From positions 1 to 13,568 of the forward strand of contig JBGPLH010000052.1 of assembly GCA_041486365.1 (NCBI GenBank): DNA of 13,568 bases, read 5' to 3'. This document shows, one piece after another, positions 6,221 through 13,568 of the stretch. The DNA comes from JBGPLH01 sp041486365 [NCBI: Thermodesulfobacteriota bacterium]. GTDB taxonomy: Bacteria > JAUYMQ01. The position numbers were made by a program, and so were the translations under genes. The notes beneath the pieces were generated by a model. That model did not search any database and was not told the DNA's origin. It saw only the letters and a program-made list of their open reading frames with translations. The stretch's first letter is position 1, and each line of letters opens with the position of its first letter.

Positions 6221-6836
6221 AGGATTTCAGGAGCCCCCGCTCCGCGAGCGCCTTGACGAGCTGGGGGTAGTTCTCGAAATGGATGCCGTCGAGTTCTAGC
6301 CGCCGGGCGGTTTCGACATTGACGGGAACATCGTCGATGAACACGCAGCGCTTGGGCTCCAGCCCGTATCGCTCGAGCAGCACCTCGAAGATCGCCGGGT
6401 CGGGCTTCACCAGCTTGACCTCCGAGCTGATCACGATCCCGTCGAAGATCTCGCCGTACAGGTCGCGTCGCCCGACGACCTCCCAGGCCTCGGGGCCGAA
6501 GTTCGAAAGCGCGAAGACGCGGTAGCCGGCTTCCTTCACCTTGCGGACGATGGCGATGCCCTCGGGGATCGGGACGAGGAGATTCTTGTACAGGTCGAAG
6601 AGGGCGTGGATGGCGGCGGCGTCGGCGGGGTTCTCGGCGGTGATGCGCGCCTCGGCTTCCTTCTCGGTGAGGAGGCCCTGGTCGAGCGCCAGCCAGGTCT
6701 TCGTGCCGAAAACCTGGCGGCGCACCCTTGCCGCCTGTTCGCGATCGTGGAGGATCTCGATGGCGAAGCGCATCGGATCGTAGGCGGTGACGATGCCGCC
6801 CAGATCGAAGATAACCGCGTCGTACTCGCGCATCAT
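6219..6836 (-). CDS. HAD-IA superfamily phosphatase (YihX-like)
   Basis: A 205-residue haloacid-dehalogenase-type hydrolase, which would cleave a small phosphorylated metabolite in the cytoplasm. Motif I is VIFDLGGIV with the nucleophile Asp11. The usual second Asp of DxD is replaced by glycine, as in YihX and other DLGG/DLGN members. Motif II is ALSNFG (Ser111-Asn112), motif III is VKPDP (Lys144) and motif IV is VFIDDVPVN (Asp168, Asp169). Residues about 20-90 form the helical cap. The ATG at 6836 has GAGG nine bases upstream; a second ATG follows directly. The substrate cannot be told from sequence; sugar phosphates are typical for YihX relatives. It is separated from the metH cluster by 222 bp and probably has its own promoter. 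Confidence 0.85.
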   Translation of the reverse strand: MMREYDAVIFDLGGIVTAYDPMRFAIEILHDREQAARVRRQVFGTKTWLALDQGLLTEKEAEARITAENPADAAAIHALFDLYKNLLVPIPEGIAIVRKVKEAGYRVFALSNFGPEAWEVVGRRDLYGEIFDGIVISSEVKLVKPDPAIFEVLLERYGLEPKRCVFIDDVPVNVETARRLELDGIHFENYPQLVKALAERGLLKS

Positions 6837-7058
6837 GAGGAACCGCCTCGGGACGGCCGGCGAAGGGACAGCCGTGAATCTCTACGGCAGATCGGACCCG
6901 ACGCTTGACACGGGGTGGTTTCGGCCCGGCGCAGGGGCGTGCGGAACCCTCTCCCACCGACGTGAATTCAAGCCAGCGGCGGATTCCCAACGGGCGCCGG
7001 GAGGGGGACTGCAAAATAGGATCGGGGGGAAGTCACCGCAAGGGATTCGTGGGGCTTT
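6837..7058. other. 222-bp noncoding gap upstream of the HAD gene
   Basis: No gene with a convincing ribosome site is visible on either strand, although spurious frames cross it. A TTGACA-like hexamer occurs on the + strand near 6904-6909, but no matching -10 follows and no + strand gene lies downstream. The gap should contain the HAD promoter and the end of the metH transcript, but I cannot point to either with confidence. Confidence 0.4.
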
Positions 7059-7298
7059 TCAGCCCTTGGGACGCCGGGCGACCCGGAGGTAGGCGAAGAG
7101 GAGTCCGCCCAGAAAGGCGCCTCCCACCATCGCCGCCAGCATGCCCGCCGCGACGCCGAGGAGCGGCCCGGCGTCCTCGGGCTTCATGCGCAGGAGCACC
7201 ACGGCGTACAGGAGCAGTCCTCCGCAGGCTCCGAAGATCATGCCCCGCCGGAAGCCCGCGAGCAGAAGCGAGAGCTCGGGGCCGTGATCAGTCGTCAC
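7059..7298 (-). CDS. 79-residue two-helix membrane protein coupled to metH
   Basis: A small protein with a charged N-terminus, a helix at residues 18-37, a short loop (RMKPEDAG), a second glycine- and alanine-rich helix at 44-69, and a basic tail LRVARRPKG. The GTG start at 7298 lies inside the end of metH, giving an overlap of 11 bases. GGAGG lies nine bases upstream of it, within metH. This arrangement indicates translational coupling. I do not recognise a family. The stop codon sits in a small hairpin with a GAAA loop (7052-7065) that has no T-run. A role linked to methionine or B12 use is suggested only by position. Confidence 0.68.
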   Translation of the reverse strand: MTTDHGPELSLLLAGFRRGMIFGACGGLLLYAVVLLRMKPEDAGPLLGVAAGMLAAMVGGAFLGGLLFAYLRVARRPKG

Positions 7299-10200
7299 CG
7301 TCGGCGACCTCCGCGGGGTTGCCGACGCCGAAGTACTTCGCGGCCGGATGGTGGAACACGAGTGCCGAGACGCTGGCCTCCGGATCCATCATGAACCCGT
7401 CCGTGAGCCGCACGCCGATCCGCTCGGGCGCGAGGAGGCGGAAGAGCGGCTCCTGGTCCTCCAGGCGCGGGCAGGCGGGGTAGCCGAAGGAGTAGCGCTT
7501 GCCGTGGTAGCGCGACACGAAGCGGTCGGCCATGGTCATCGTGGGCGGATCCGGGAAGCCCCAGGCCTCTCGGATCAGGGCGTGCACGTACTCGGCCGCG
7601 GCCTCGGCCGTCTCGAGGGCGAGGGCCTGGATCGCGTGCATGAAGACGTAGCGCCCCTCCTCCTTGGCCTGCTCGGAGAGCGCGCGAATTCCCTCGCCCG
7701 CGGTCGTCACGAAGAGCGCGACGTGGTCGCGCCGCCCATCCTTCGGCGGAAGCACGTAGTCCGCGAGGCACAACCCGTCGGCCCGCCGCTGGCGCTGGAA
7801 GCGGAACGTATGCGCCGGCCCGGCGGCGCCCGCGCGATCGAAGAGGTGGATCGCGTTTCCCTCGGGCACCGCCTCGAAGAAGCGCCAGATGCCCCGCGCC
7901 TTCATGAGTCCGGAGCGGCACTGGGCCTTGATCTCGTCGATCGTGCGCTCAAGGCCCAGCGCGCGCTCGTCCCCCTTCGCCTTGAGATCCTCGATCTTCC
8001 CCTTGAGCCCGAGATGGCGGTTGTAGAGGGCCTGCGGGTTCACGTAGGCCCAGACCCTGTCGAGATCGATCTCGGGAAGCACGTGCTCCGCCAGATCCGG
8101 CACTTCCGGGATGGCGACGTCCACGCTCACCGTGGAAGAGCGGATCTCGGACTCGACGGCCTCCTCGGGAGCCTTCGCCGAGGGCGCCGGCCCCTCGAGG
8201 GGCCGCACGCGCTCCTCGCGCAGGGCCTCCCGCGCCTTGGGGTCCATGACGCGGTTCATGAGATCGAGCCCGGTCATGGCGTCCTTCGCGTAGGCCGTGA
8301 GATCGCCGTACTCGGGGGCGATCTTCGAGCGGGTGAACCGGTCCGAGAGCGCCGCCCCGCCCACCAGCAGCGGCACGTGGATCCCCGCGGTGCGGAGATC
8401 CGCCGCGGTGAGCACCATCTGCTGCGCGCTCTTCACCAATAGGCCCGAGAGTCCGATCGCGTCCGGGACGTGCTCGCGCGCGGCGGCGATCAGCGTCTCG
8501 GGCGGGACCTTGATGCCGAGGTTCACGACGTTGTAGCCGTTGTTGGCGAGCACGATCTCGACCAGGTTCTTGCCGATGTCGTGCACGTCGCCCTTCACGG
8601 TCGCCAGGATCACCTTCCCCTTGGTGGCCGTGTCCTTCTTCTCCATGAACTGCTCGAGGTGGGAGACGGCCGCCTTCATCGCCTCCGCGGACTGGAGCAC
8701 CTCCGCCACGATCAGCTCGTTGTTGTTGAAGAGCCGCCCCACCTCGGCCATCCCCTCCATGAGCGGGCCGTTGATGATGTCGAGCGGCACGGCCTCCTTC
8801 CGCTTCAGCTCGAGGTCGGCGATCAGGCCTTCCTTGGTCCCCTCGATGATGTAGTTGGCCAGGCGCTTGTCCAGGCTCAGCGCCTTCGCCTCTTTTTTCG
8901 CCCCCGGCTTCACGTTCCGGAAGGCCGCGGTGAAGGCCGCCACCGGATCGGCGCCGCGGTTCCAGAGGAGGTCCTCCGAGAGGCGGCGGTGCTCCTCGGG
9001 GATCGAGGGGTACCGCTCGAGCTTCTCGGCGTTCACGATGGCGAGATCGAGGCCTGCCTTCACGCAGTGATAGAGGAAGACCGAGTTCAGCACCTCGCGC
9101 CCGGAGGCGGGCAGGCCGAAGGAGACGTTGGAGATCCCGAGGATCGTCTTCGTGTCCGGGAGCGCCTGCTTGATGAGCCGGATCCCCTCGATGGTCTCCA
9201 CGGCGCTTCCGACGTAGTTCGCGTCGCCCGTGCCGCAGGGGAAGACGAGCGAATCGAAGATGATGTCCTCGGGCGGGATGCCGTACTTCTCCGTGAGGAG
9301 CTGGTGGGAGCGCTGCGCGATCTGCAGCTTGCGCTCCCGCGTGATGGCCTGGGCCTGCACCGGGTCCTCGTCGATGCATCCCACGACGAGCGCCGCGCCG
9401 TACTTGCGCGCCAGCGGGCAGACACTCTCGAACTTCTCCTCGCCGTCCTCCAGGTTGACCGAGTTGATGATCGACTTGCCCTGGCACCAGGTGAGCGAGC
9501 GCTCCACGCTGCGCGGGTCGGTCGTGTCGATCATGATGGGCGCCTTCACGATCCGGATCAGGCGATCGTAGAAGCGGTCCACGTCCACCAGCTCGTCGCG
9601 GTCGGCGTTCTGCAGGCACACGTCAAGGACCTGCGCGCCGTTCTTCACCTGGCGCCGTCCGATCTCCGCCGCCTCCTCGTAGCGCTCGGCGACGATCAGA
9701 TCCTTGAAGAGACGCGAGCCGATCTCGTTCGTCCGCTCCCCCACGATGAGCGGGCGGTTGTCGTCGGTGGCCTCCACGAACTCGATCCCGCTGAAGAGCG
9801 TGCGCCGCACGAAGGTCGGTTGCCTCGGGCGCTTGCCGTCCACCATGTCGGCGATGGCGCGGATGTGCTCCGTGGTCGTCCCGCAGCAGCCGCCGAGGAT
9901 GTTGACCCAGCCCTCGGCCGCGAAGCGCTCGAGGGAGTGCGCGATCATCGCGGGGGTCTCGAGATAGCGCCCTTCCTCGTCGGGGAGCCCGGCATTGGGA
10001 TAGCAGGAGACGAAAGCCGGCGTGAGCGCCGCGAGGGAGCGGATGTGGTCCGTCATGAAGTCGGGGCCGGTGGAGCAGTTGAGCCCGATGGAAAGCAGCG
10101 GGACGTGCATGAGGCTCGTCGCGAAGGCCTCGATCGACTGCCCCGCGAGCATGGTGCCCGTCGGCTCGATCGTGCCGCTCACCATGATCGGCACTCGAAG

Positions 10201-10767
10201 GCCAAGCGCGTCGAAGCACTCCTGGATCCCGATCAGCGCGGCCTTCGTGTTGCGGGTGTCCTGGCAGGTCTCCACGAGGAGGAGGTCGACGCCTCCCTCG
10301 ACGAGCCCGGCCGCTTGATCGCGGAACTGGGTGACCAGCTCGGCGAACGTGACGCCGCCCGTGACCGTGATCGCCTTCGTGGTGGGGCCCATCGAGCCGG
10401 CCACGAAGCGGGGCCGCGCGGGCGTGCTTGCCGCCCGCGCGAGGTCCGCCGCGAGCCGCGCGGCGGTGGCGTTGATCTCGTGTGCCTTCGCCTCGAGCCC
10501 GTACTCGGCCAGGACGAGCGCCGTGCCCCCGAAAGTGTTCGTCTCGATGATGTCGGCGCCGGCGTCCAGGTAGCCCTGGTGGATGTCCTGGATGACGTCG
10601 GGGCGGGTGAGGACGAGGTTCTCGTTGCAGCCTTCGAGGGCGGGGCCCCCGAAGTCCTCGGCGGTGAGCTGGCGGTTCTGGATCGCCACGCCCATGGCCC
10701 CGTCGAGGACGAGGATTCGCTCGCGAAGGAGGTCTTTCAGGAGATCGGTCTTGTCGCGCTCTGTCAT
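7288..10767 (-). CDS. metH: cobalamin-dependent methionine synthase (5-methyltetrahydrofolate-homocysteine methyltransferase)
   Basis: MetH moves a methyl group from methyltetrahydrofolate through cobalamin to homocysteine. All four modules are present in 1159 residues. The homocysteine domain covers 1-320, with zinc-binding Cys231 (GLNCSTG) and Cys294-295 (GGCCGTT). The pterin domain covers about 338-600 ([21 protein letters not shown]). The cap and B12 domains cover about 630-850, with DVHDIGKN holding His729, the lower cobalt ligand. The reactivation domain covers about 890-1140 and includes [14 protein letters not shown], where S-adenosylmethionine binds. It is a little shorter than the E. 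coli enzyme (about 1227 residues). The ATG at 10767 fits the start of relatives, although GAGG is only two bases away and gives a weak site. It follows aroD by 117 bases; I see no B12 or SAM riboswitch in that gap. Confidence 0.98.
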   Translation of the reverse strand: MTERDKTDLLKDLLRERILVLDGAMGVAIQNRQLTAEDFGGPALEGCNENLVLTRPDVIQDIHQGYLDAGADIIETNTFGGTALVLAEYGLEAKAHEINATAARLAADLARAASTPARPRFVAGSMGPTTKAITVTGGVTFAELVTQFRDQAAGLVEGGVDLLLVETCQDTRNTKAALIGIQECFDALGLRVPIMVSGTIEPTGTMLAGQSIEAFATSLMHVPLLSIGLNCSTGPDFMTDHIRSLAALTPAFVSCYPNAGLPDEEGRYLETPAMIAHSLERFAAEGWVNILGGCCGTTTEHIRAIADMVDGKRPRQPTFVRRTLFSGIEFVEATDDNRPLIVGERTNEIGSRLFKDLIVAERYEEAAEIGRRQVKNGAQVLDVCLQNADRDELVDVDRFYDRLIRIVKAPIMIDTTDPRSVERSLTWCQGKSIINSVNLEDGEEKFESVCPLARKYGAALVVGCIDEDPVQAQAITRERKLQIAQRSHQLLTEKYGIPPEDIIFDSLVFPCGTGDANYVGSAVETIEGIRLIKQALPDTKTILGISNVSFGLPASGREVLNSVFLYHCVKAGLDLAIVNAEKLERYPSIPEEHRRLSEDLLWNRGADPVAAFTAAFRNVKPGAKKEAKALSLDKRLANYIIEGTKEGLIADLELKRKEAVPLDIINGPLMEGMAEVGRLFNNNELIVAEVLQSAEAMKAAVSHLEQFMEKKDTATKGKVILATVKGDVHDIGKNLVEIVLANNGYNVVNLGIKVPPETLIAAAREHVPDAIGLSGLLVKSAQQMVLTAADLRTAGIHVPLLVGGAALSDRFTRSKIAPEYGDLTAYAKDAMTGLDLMNRVMDPKAREALREERVRPLEGPAPSAKAPEEAVESEIRSSTVSVDVAIPEVPDLAEHVLPEIDLDRVWAYVNPQALYNRHLGLKGKIEDLKAKGDERALGLERTIDEIKAQCRSGLMKARGIWRFFEAVPEGNAIHLFDRAGAAGPAHTFRFQRQRRADGLCLADYVLPPKDGRRDHVALFVTTAGEGIRALSEQAKEEGRYVFMHAIQALALETAEAAAEYVHALIREAWGFPDPPTMTMADRFVSRYHGKRYSFGYPACPRLEDQEPLFRLLAPERIGVRLTDGFMMDPEASVSALVFHHPAAKYFGVGNPAEVADGDD

Positions 10768-10781
10768 GGCCTCGGGGACCC

Positions 10782-10804
10782 GGCGGTGCCTGGCCGGCGC
10801 CGCC
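10782..10804 (-). other. GC-rich stem-loop in the metH leader
   Basis: GGCGGCGCC and GGCACCGCC, read on the minus strand, can form a nine-pair stem with one mismatch around a five-base loop. It ends about 15 bases before the metH start, so it could limit ribosome access. A second small palindrome, CGTTCTCGGGAACG, lies at 10811-10824. Neither belongs to a riboswitch class that I know, and GC-rich DNA forms such stems by chance. Confidence 0.25.
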
Positions 10805-10884
10805 CCGATACGTTCTCGGGAACGAAGTTCGAGCCGGTCATTATGCCTTACCGGAGCCCGTTCGACCAGCAGCGGGCGGCCTCC

Positions 10885-11634
10885 CTAGGTCGTCCCGGGA
10901 AGCGCCATCTCCCGGATCTTGGCGTCGTTGAACGCGGGATGGATGAGCCGCATCAGCCTGAACATGAGATCGAAGGGCATCTGCCCGGGCGCGGTTTCCT
11001 CTTCGAGGGATGCGAACGTGATGAGTGAGCCCAGCGCGGGGAAAAGGAGCCTCGTCACAACGCCCTCGCTCCCCATCCCCATAACGATCAGGTTCCTTTC
11101 CGCGTGCTTCACCGTCAGGTTCGCAAGAACTCCCAGGTCGCGCCGGGAGGAAGCGAGCGTCGCGACCTTGACGATATCCGCGCCCTTGGATTTCGAGCGC
11201 TCCACCACCTCATCGAGCGCGGCCGGATCCGGCGTTCTCCCGAAATCGTGAAAGGAGAGGATCACCAGCTTCCCGAGGCCGTGGGCCGACCGAACCGCCT
11301 CATCCACGATCGTCCGGGATGCGAGCTCGATGTCGACGCCGTCCACTTCCGGGAGCACCGCCTCGAGAAGCGCAATTCGCTCGGCCTCGCTTCCGCGCCA
11401 GTCCCCGCCTTCCGACCCGCTCCGGATCGTGGCGATGGTCGGCAGGTCCCTGAAGCGCCGGACGTGCTCCACCACGTGCGCGGAGTCGTGGCGCTCGAAC
11501 CGATCGATCCGGATCTCCGCGATGTCCAGACCGCGCTTCCTCGCGTCCTGGATCGCGGCGGTCGACGTCCGGTCTGTGAAAGGGACCGCGATGCGGGGCG
11601 TCCCGTCGAGCTTCAGCGTGCCCAGTTTCAACAT
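10885..11634 (-). CDS. aroD: type I 3-dehydroquinate dehydratase
   Basis: This enzyme converts 3-dehydroquinate to 3-dehydroshikimate in the shikimate pathway through a Schiff base. The 249 residues match the usual length. Catalytic residues are visible: Lys156 in DIVKVA forms the Schiff base and His129 in LSFHDF is the general acid-base. Substrate-binding parts are EIRID (Glu40, Arg42), ATIRSGSEGG, and the C-terminal MGSEGVVTRLLFPALGS with TAPGQMP. The ATG at 11634 has GGAGGAG six bases upstream, a strong ribosome site. It lies between the hybrid kinase gene (96 bases upstream) and metH (117 bases downstream), all on one strand. No other aromatic-pathway gene is in the window. Confidence 0.96.
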   Translation of the reverse strand: MLKLGTLKLDGTPRIAVPFTDRTSTAAIQDARKRGLDIAEIRIDRFERHDSAHVVEHVRRFRDLPTIATIRSGSEGGDWRGSEAERIALLEAVLPEVDGVDIELASRTIVDEAVRSAHGLGKLVILSFHDFGRTPDPAALDEVVERSKSKGADIVKVATLASSRRDLGVLANLTVKHAERNLIVMGMGSEGVVTRLLFPALGSLITFASLEEETAPGQMPFDLMFRLMRLIHPAFNDAKIREMALPGTT

Positions 11635-11730
11635 GGGGAACTCCTCCGGGGACTCCCGAGCCTGTCCGGCGCGCGAAACCCCGCCGCCAGGCTCTGCCCG
11701 GGCCCGAGGGACGGCGCCATCGCGCGCCGC

Positions 11731-13254
11731 TCAGGCGCGTGGGACTGAAAATGAAAACGTGCTTCCCGCGCCGGGCAGCGACTGGACACGGATCTCCCCA
11801 CCGTACAGCTCCACGATCCGCTTCACGATGGAGAGGCCCACGCCGGTCCCCTGGGCCGAGGAGGGATCCACCTTCTCGAAGAGGCGGAAGATCCGCTCGA
11901 AGTGGCGTTCCTCGATCCCGACGCCGTTGTCCCTTACATGAATCAGCAGATGGGCGCCGGCGGGTTCACTGGCGATCTCGACCCGAGGCCGGCGGTCGAT
12001 GGACGCGTACTGGCTCGCGTTGGAAAGCAGGTTCGCGAAGACGCGCAGGAGCCGCCGCCGGTCGTAGCGCGTCTGCCCGAGGCGTTCCGGGCAGATCAGC
12101 TCGAGGCCGGTCGACTCCATCCGCCCTCCGAGCTGTTCCACCGCGGCGAGCACCGCCTCAGAAACATCGAACACCTCCAGGTGGTCCGGGGCGCGGCCCA
12201 GGCGCGCCATGTCCAGCAGATCCTCGACCAGGCGCTGCATGTGATCGACGTTCGCCCGCATACGCTGGACGTAGTGGTGCTCGTCTTCCCCCAGCTTCTC
12301 TCCGGCGCGATCGAGCAGGAGCGCGATCATCCCGTTCAGCGTCACCAGCGGCGTCTTCAGATCGTGGGAGATCGTGTACAGGAACGTTTCGATCTCCACG
12401 TTCGCGCGCTGGAGCTGCTCCACCTGGATTCGCAGCTCCTCCCGGGAGGCGGCCACCACCGCCTCCGCGGCCTTGCGCGCCGTGATGTCGCGCACGATCC
12501 CCTGCACCACCTTGCGAGGGCCCACGCGGAAGGCCGTGAGGCCCACCTCGCAGGGGATCCCGGTGCCGTCAGCGTGCTGGTGCATCCACTCGAAGCGCAC
12601 GTGATCGCCGCGTACCGCCTGCTCGATGTGCTTGCGCGCGAGCTCCTCCGAGGGCGATCCGTCGGGCTGGCGATCCGGACTCAGGGCGATCGGCCCGCGC
12701 TTGACGAGCTCCGCGCTCGGGAGCCCGAAGAGGCGCTCGGCCTCGGGGTTCGCGTCGATGAAGCGGCCCGTCTCGTGGTCGTAGAGCACGATGGCGTCGG
12801 GCGCGTGCTGGAAGAGGACCCGGTACCGCGCCTCGCTCTCGCGCAGCGCGTCCTCGGCCCGCCGCGCGAGCAGCCGGTCGACCGCGTCGCGGATCTCGCG
12901 TTCGATGGCGGGCACAAGGCGCTTCAGGTTGTCCTTCATCACGTAGTCGTGGGCGCCGGCCTTCATGGCAGCCGTCGCTTCCTCCTCGCCGATGCCGCCC
13001 GACACGATGATGAAGGGGAGATCCCTGCGCGAGGCCCGCAACACCTCGATCGCCTCGAGGGCGTTGAAGCGCGGCAGGTTGTAGTCGGCCACGACCGCGT
13101 CCCAGCCGCCCTCGTGCAGCGCCGTTCGCATCGCCTCGGCCGTCTCGACGCGCCGGAGCAGCGGGTCGTAGCCCCCCGCGCGAAGCTGTCGCTCCACCAA
13201 AGCGGCGTCGTCCTGGTTGTCCTCGACGAGCAGGATTCGAAGCGGCTTGCCCAT
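11731..13254 (-). CDS. hybrid sensor kinase, REC-PAS-HisKA-HATPase
   Basis: A 507-residue soluble two-component protein. The receiver domain is at residues 1-120, with acidic pocket Glu11-Asp12, phospho-acceptor Asp57 (VVADYNLP), Ser85 and Lys107. A PAS domain spans about 138-260 (ARYRVLFQHAPDAIVLYD to GIVRDITARK), followed by a coiled coil. The dimerisation helix carries His297 in ISHDLKTP. The ATPase domain has the N box (FANLLSNASQYA), DNGVGI and GTGVGLSIVKRI. No membrane helix is present, so it senses a cytoplasmic signal, perhaps through PAS, or takes phosphate from a partner kinase to the N-terminal receiver. The frame runs on to 13380, but the ATG at 13254 has GGGAG six bases upstream and begins directly before the receiver fold. 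No separate response regulator is adjacent in the window. Confidence 0.93.
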   Translation of the reverse strand: MGKPLRILLVEDNQDDAALVERQLRAGGYDPLLRRVETAEAMRTALHEGGWDAVVADYNLPRFNALEAIEVLRASRRDLPFIIVSGGIGEEEATAAMKAGAHDYVMKDNLKRLVPAIEREIRDAVDRLLARRAEDALRESEARYRVLFQHAPDAIVLYDHETGRFIDANPEAERLFGLPSAELVKRGPIALSPDRQPDGSPSEELARKHIEQAVRGDHVRFEWMHQHADGTGIPCEVGLTAFRVGPRKVVQGIVRDITARKAAEAVVAASREELRIQVEQLQRANVEIETFLYTISHDLKTPLVTLNGMIALLLDRAGEKLGEDEHHYVQRMRANVDHMQRLVEDLLDMARLGRAPDHLEVFDVSEAVLAAVEQLGGRMESTGLELICPERLGQTRYDRRRLLRVFANLLSNASQYASIDRRPRVEIASEPAGAHLLIHVRDNGVGIEERHFERIFRLFEKVDPSSAQGTGVGLSIVKRIVELYGGEIRVQSLPGAGSTFSFSVPRA

Positions 13255-13318
13255 GCGTTGCTCCCGGGACTTCCGGCTCAGCCCCTGCCGACTAGGAAAA
13301 ACCACCCGTTTCCGGTCG

Positions 13319-13568
13319 TCAAGCGGGGATTCCCTGGCCGCCCCGCCCCTGGCCTGCCGCGAAGCGCCCGGCCCCCTCACGGGCCGTCTCCAGGGTGGTG
13401 ATGCCGAGGCGGCGCTCGATGGCGAGTCCCTCCGCCAGCGGGCGACCGAGTCCCTGGTGGAGCGCCTCCCGGTCGGCGAGCATCGTCTCCCGGGGGAATG
13501 CGGCGATCGTCTCGGCCCACTGGAGCGCCTTCTCCAGGGCCAGGCCCGGCGGGACCACCGCGTTCACG
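13319..13568 (-). CDS. enoyl-CoA hydratase/isomerase family protein, C-terminal part
   Basis: Only the last 82 codons are in the window; the gene continues beyond the right edge. The visible part starts VNAVVPPGLALEKALQWAET, the usual GLVNxVVP turn after the crotonase core. It continues through AAFPRETMLADREAL, a typical C-terminal helix, and ends with ETAREGAGRFAAGQGRGG, the EGxxRFxxGxGR tail of the family. The GTG at 13567 is an internal codon, not the start. Members hydrate or isomerise acyl-CoA double bonds in fatty-acid breakdown and related paths; catalytic glutamates would be in the missing part. The stop lies 64 bases before the hybrid kinase start. Confidence 0.82.
   Translation of the reverse strand, partial: VNAVVPPGLALEKALQWAETIAAFPRETMLADREALHQGLGRPLAEGLAIERRLGITTLETAREGAGRFAAGQGRGGQGIPA

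Noticed and set aside
6903-6930. TTGACA-like -35 on the + strand
   Set aside because: No -10 at a proper distance and no + strand gene downstream.
10768-10884. Search for a B12 or SAM riboswitch before metH
   Set aside because: No B12-box-like or SAM-I core sequence is visible in the 117-bp gap, and it is too short for a full cobalamin riboswitch plus expression platform.
8470-11028. A long + strand open frame (852 codons) opposite metH and the end of aroD
   Set aside because: It is antisense to two firmly identified genes, its translation is rich in R, H, D, E and V without any domain, and GC-rich coding DNA often keeps opposite frames open.
13297-13315. Possible intrinsic terminator after the enoyl-CoA hydratase gene (CCG-GAAA-CGG and five T on the minus strand)
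   Set aside because: The stem has only three base pairs and the T-run is separated from it by four bases, too weak to call.
11902-13401. A 499-codon + strand frame opposite the hybrid kinase
   Set aside because: It mirrors the codon pattern of the kinase gene, has no recognisable motif and no useful ribosome site.

Overview
The window is GC-rich bacterial chromosome. The gene content suggests an aerobic or facultatively aerobic bacterium: a SURF1 cytochrome-oxidase assembly factor, B12-dependent methionine synthase (MetH), a type I 3-dehydroquinate dehydratase, a hybrid sensor kinase and an enoyl-CoA hydratase. An STT3-like oligosaccharyltransferase and a decayed Y1-type (REP-associated) transposase element also fit an uncultured, environmental lineage. 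I cannot assign a phylum from the sequence alone.

Left part (1-3520): the C-terminal part of an STT3/AglB/PglB-like membrane glycosyltransferase enters from the left edge on the + strand. It overlaps tail-to-tail by 20 bases with a minus-strand CPBP-type membrane protease gene. That protease gene is coupled (TGATG) to an upstream gene encoding a DUF523 (TudS-like, three cysteines) + DUF1722 (YbgA-like) fusion.

Middle (3521-6218): a + strand pair with an ATGA overlap encodes a two-helix protein that looks like a potassium-channel pore with a GMG filter, followed by a four-helix membrane protein. Thirteen bases after the second gene lies a 492-bp element with perfect 25-bp terminal inverted repeats. 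It contains the two ends of a REP-associated tyrosine transposase but has lost the catalytic core. Next, on the minus strand, is a previously easy-to-miss 46-residue single-helix membrane protein with a good Shine-Dalgarno and a near-consensus promoter (GTGACA, 17 bases, TATGAT). Divergent from it is a SURF1 gene with no other oxidase genes around it.

Right part (6219-13568): all genes are on the minus strand. In transcription order they are the end of an enoyl-CoA hydratase/isomerase family gene (cut by the right edge), a REC-PAS-HisKA-HATPase hybrid kinase, aroD, metH, a 79-residue two-helix membrane protein whose GTG start lies inside the end of metH, a 222-bp gap, and a HAD-IA phosphatase. 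HAD and SURF1 converge on a small stem-loop.

Most of the window is ordinary housekeeping. The parts worth a second look are the channel-like/four-helix pair, the transposon relic, the two small membrane proteins (46 and 79 residues), the bacterial STT3-like enzyme, and the DUF523-DUF1722/CPBP pair. I saw no CRISPR array, tRNA, rRNA or phage genes, and no defence system that I could recognise.
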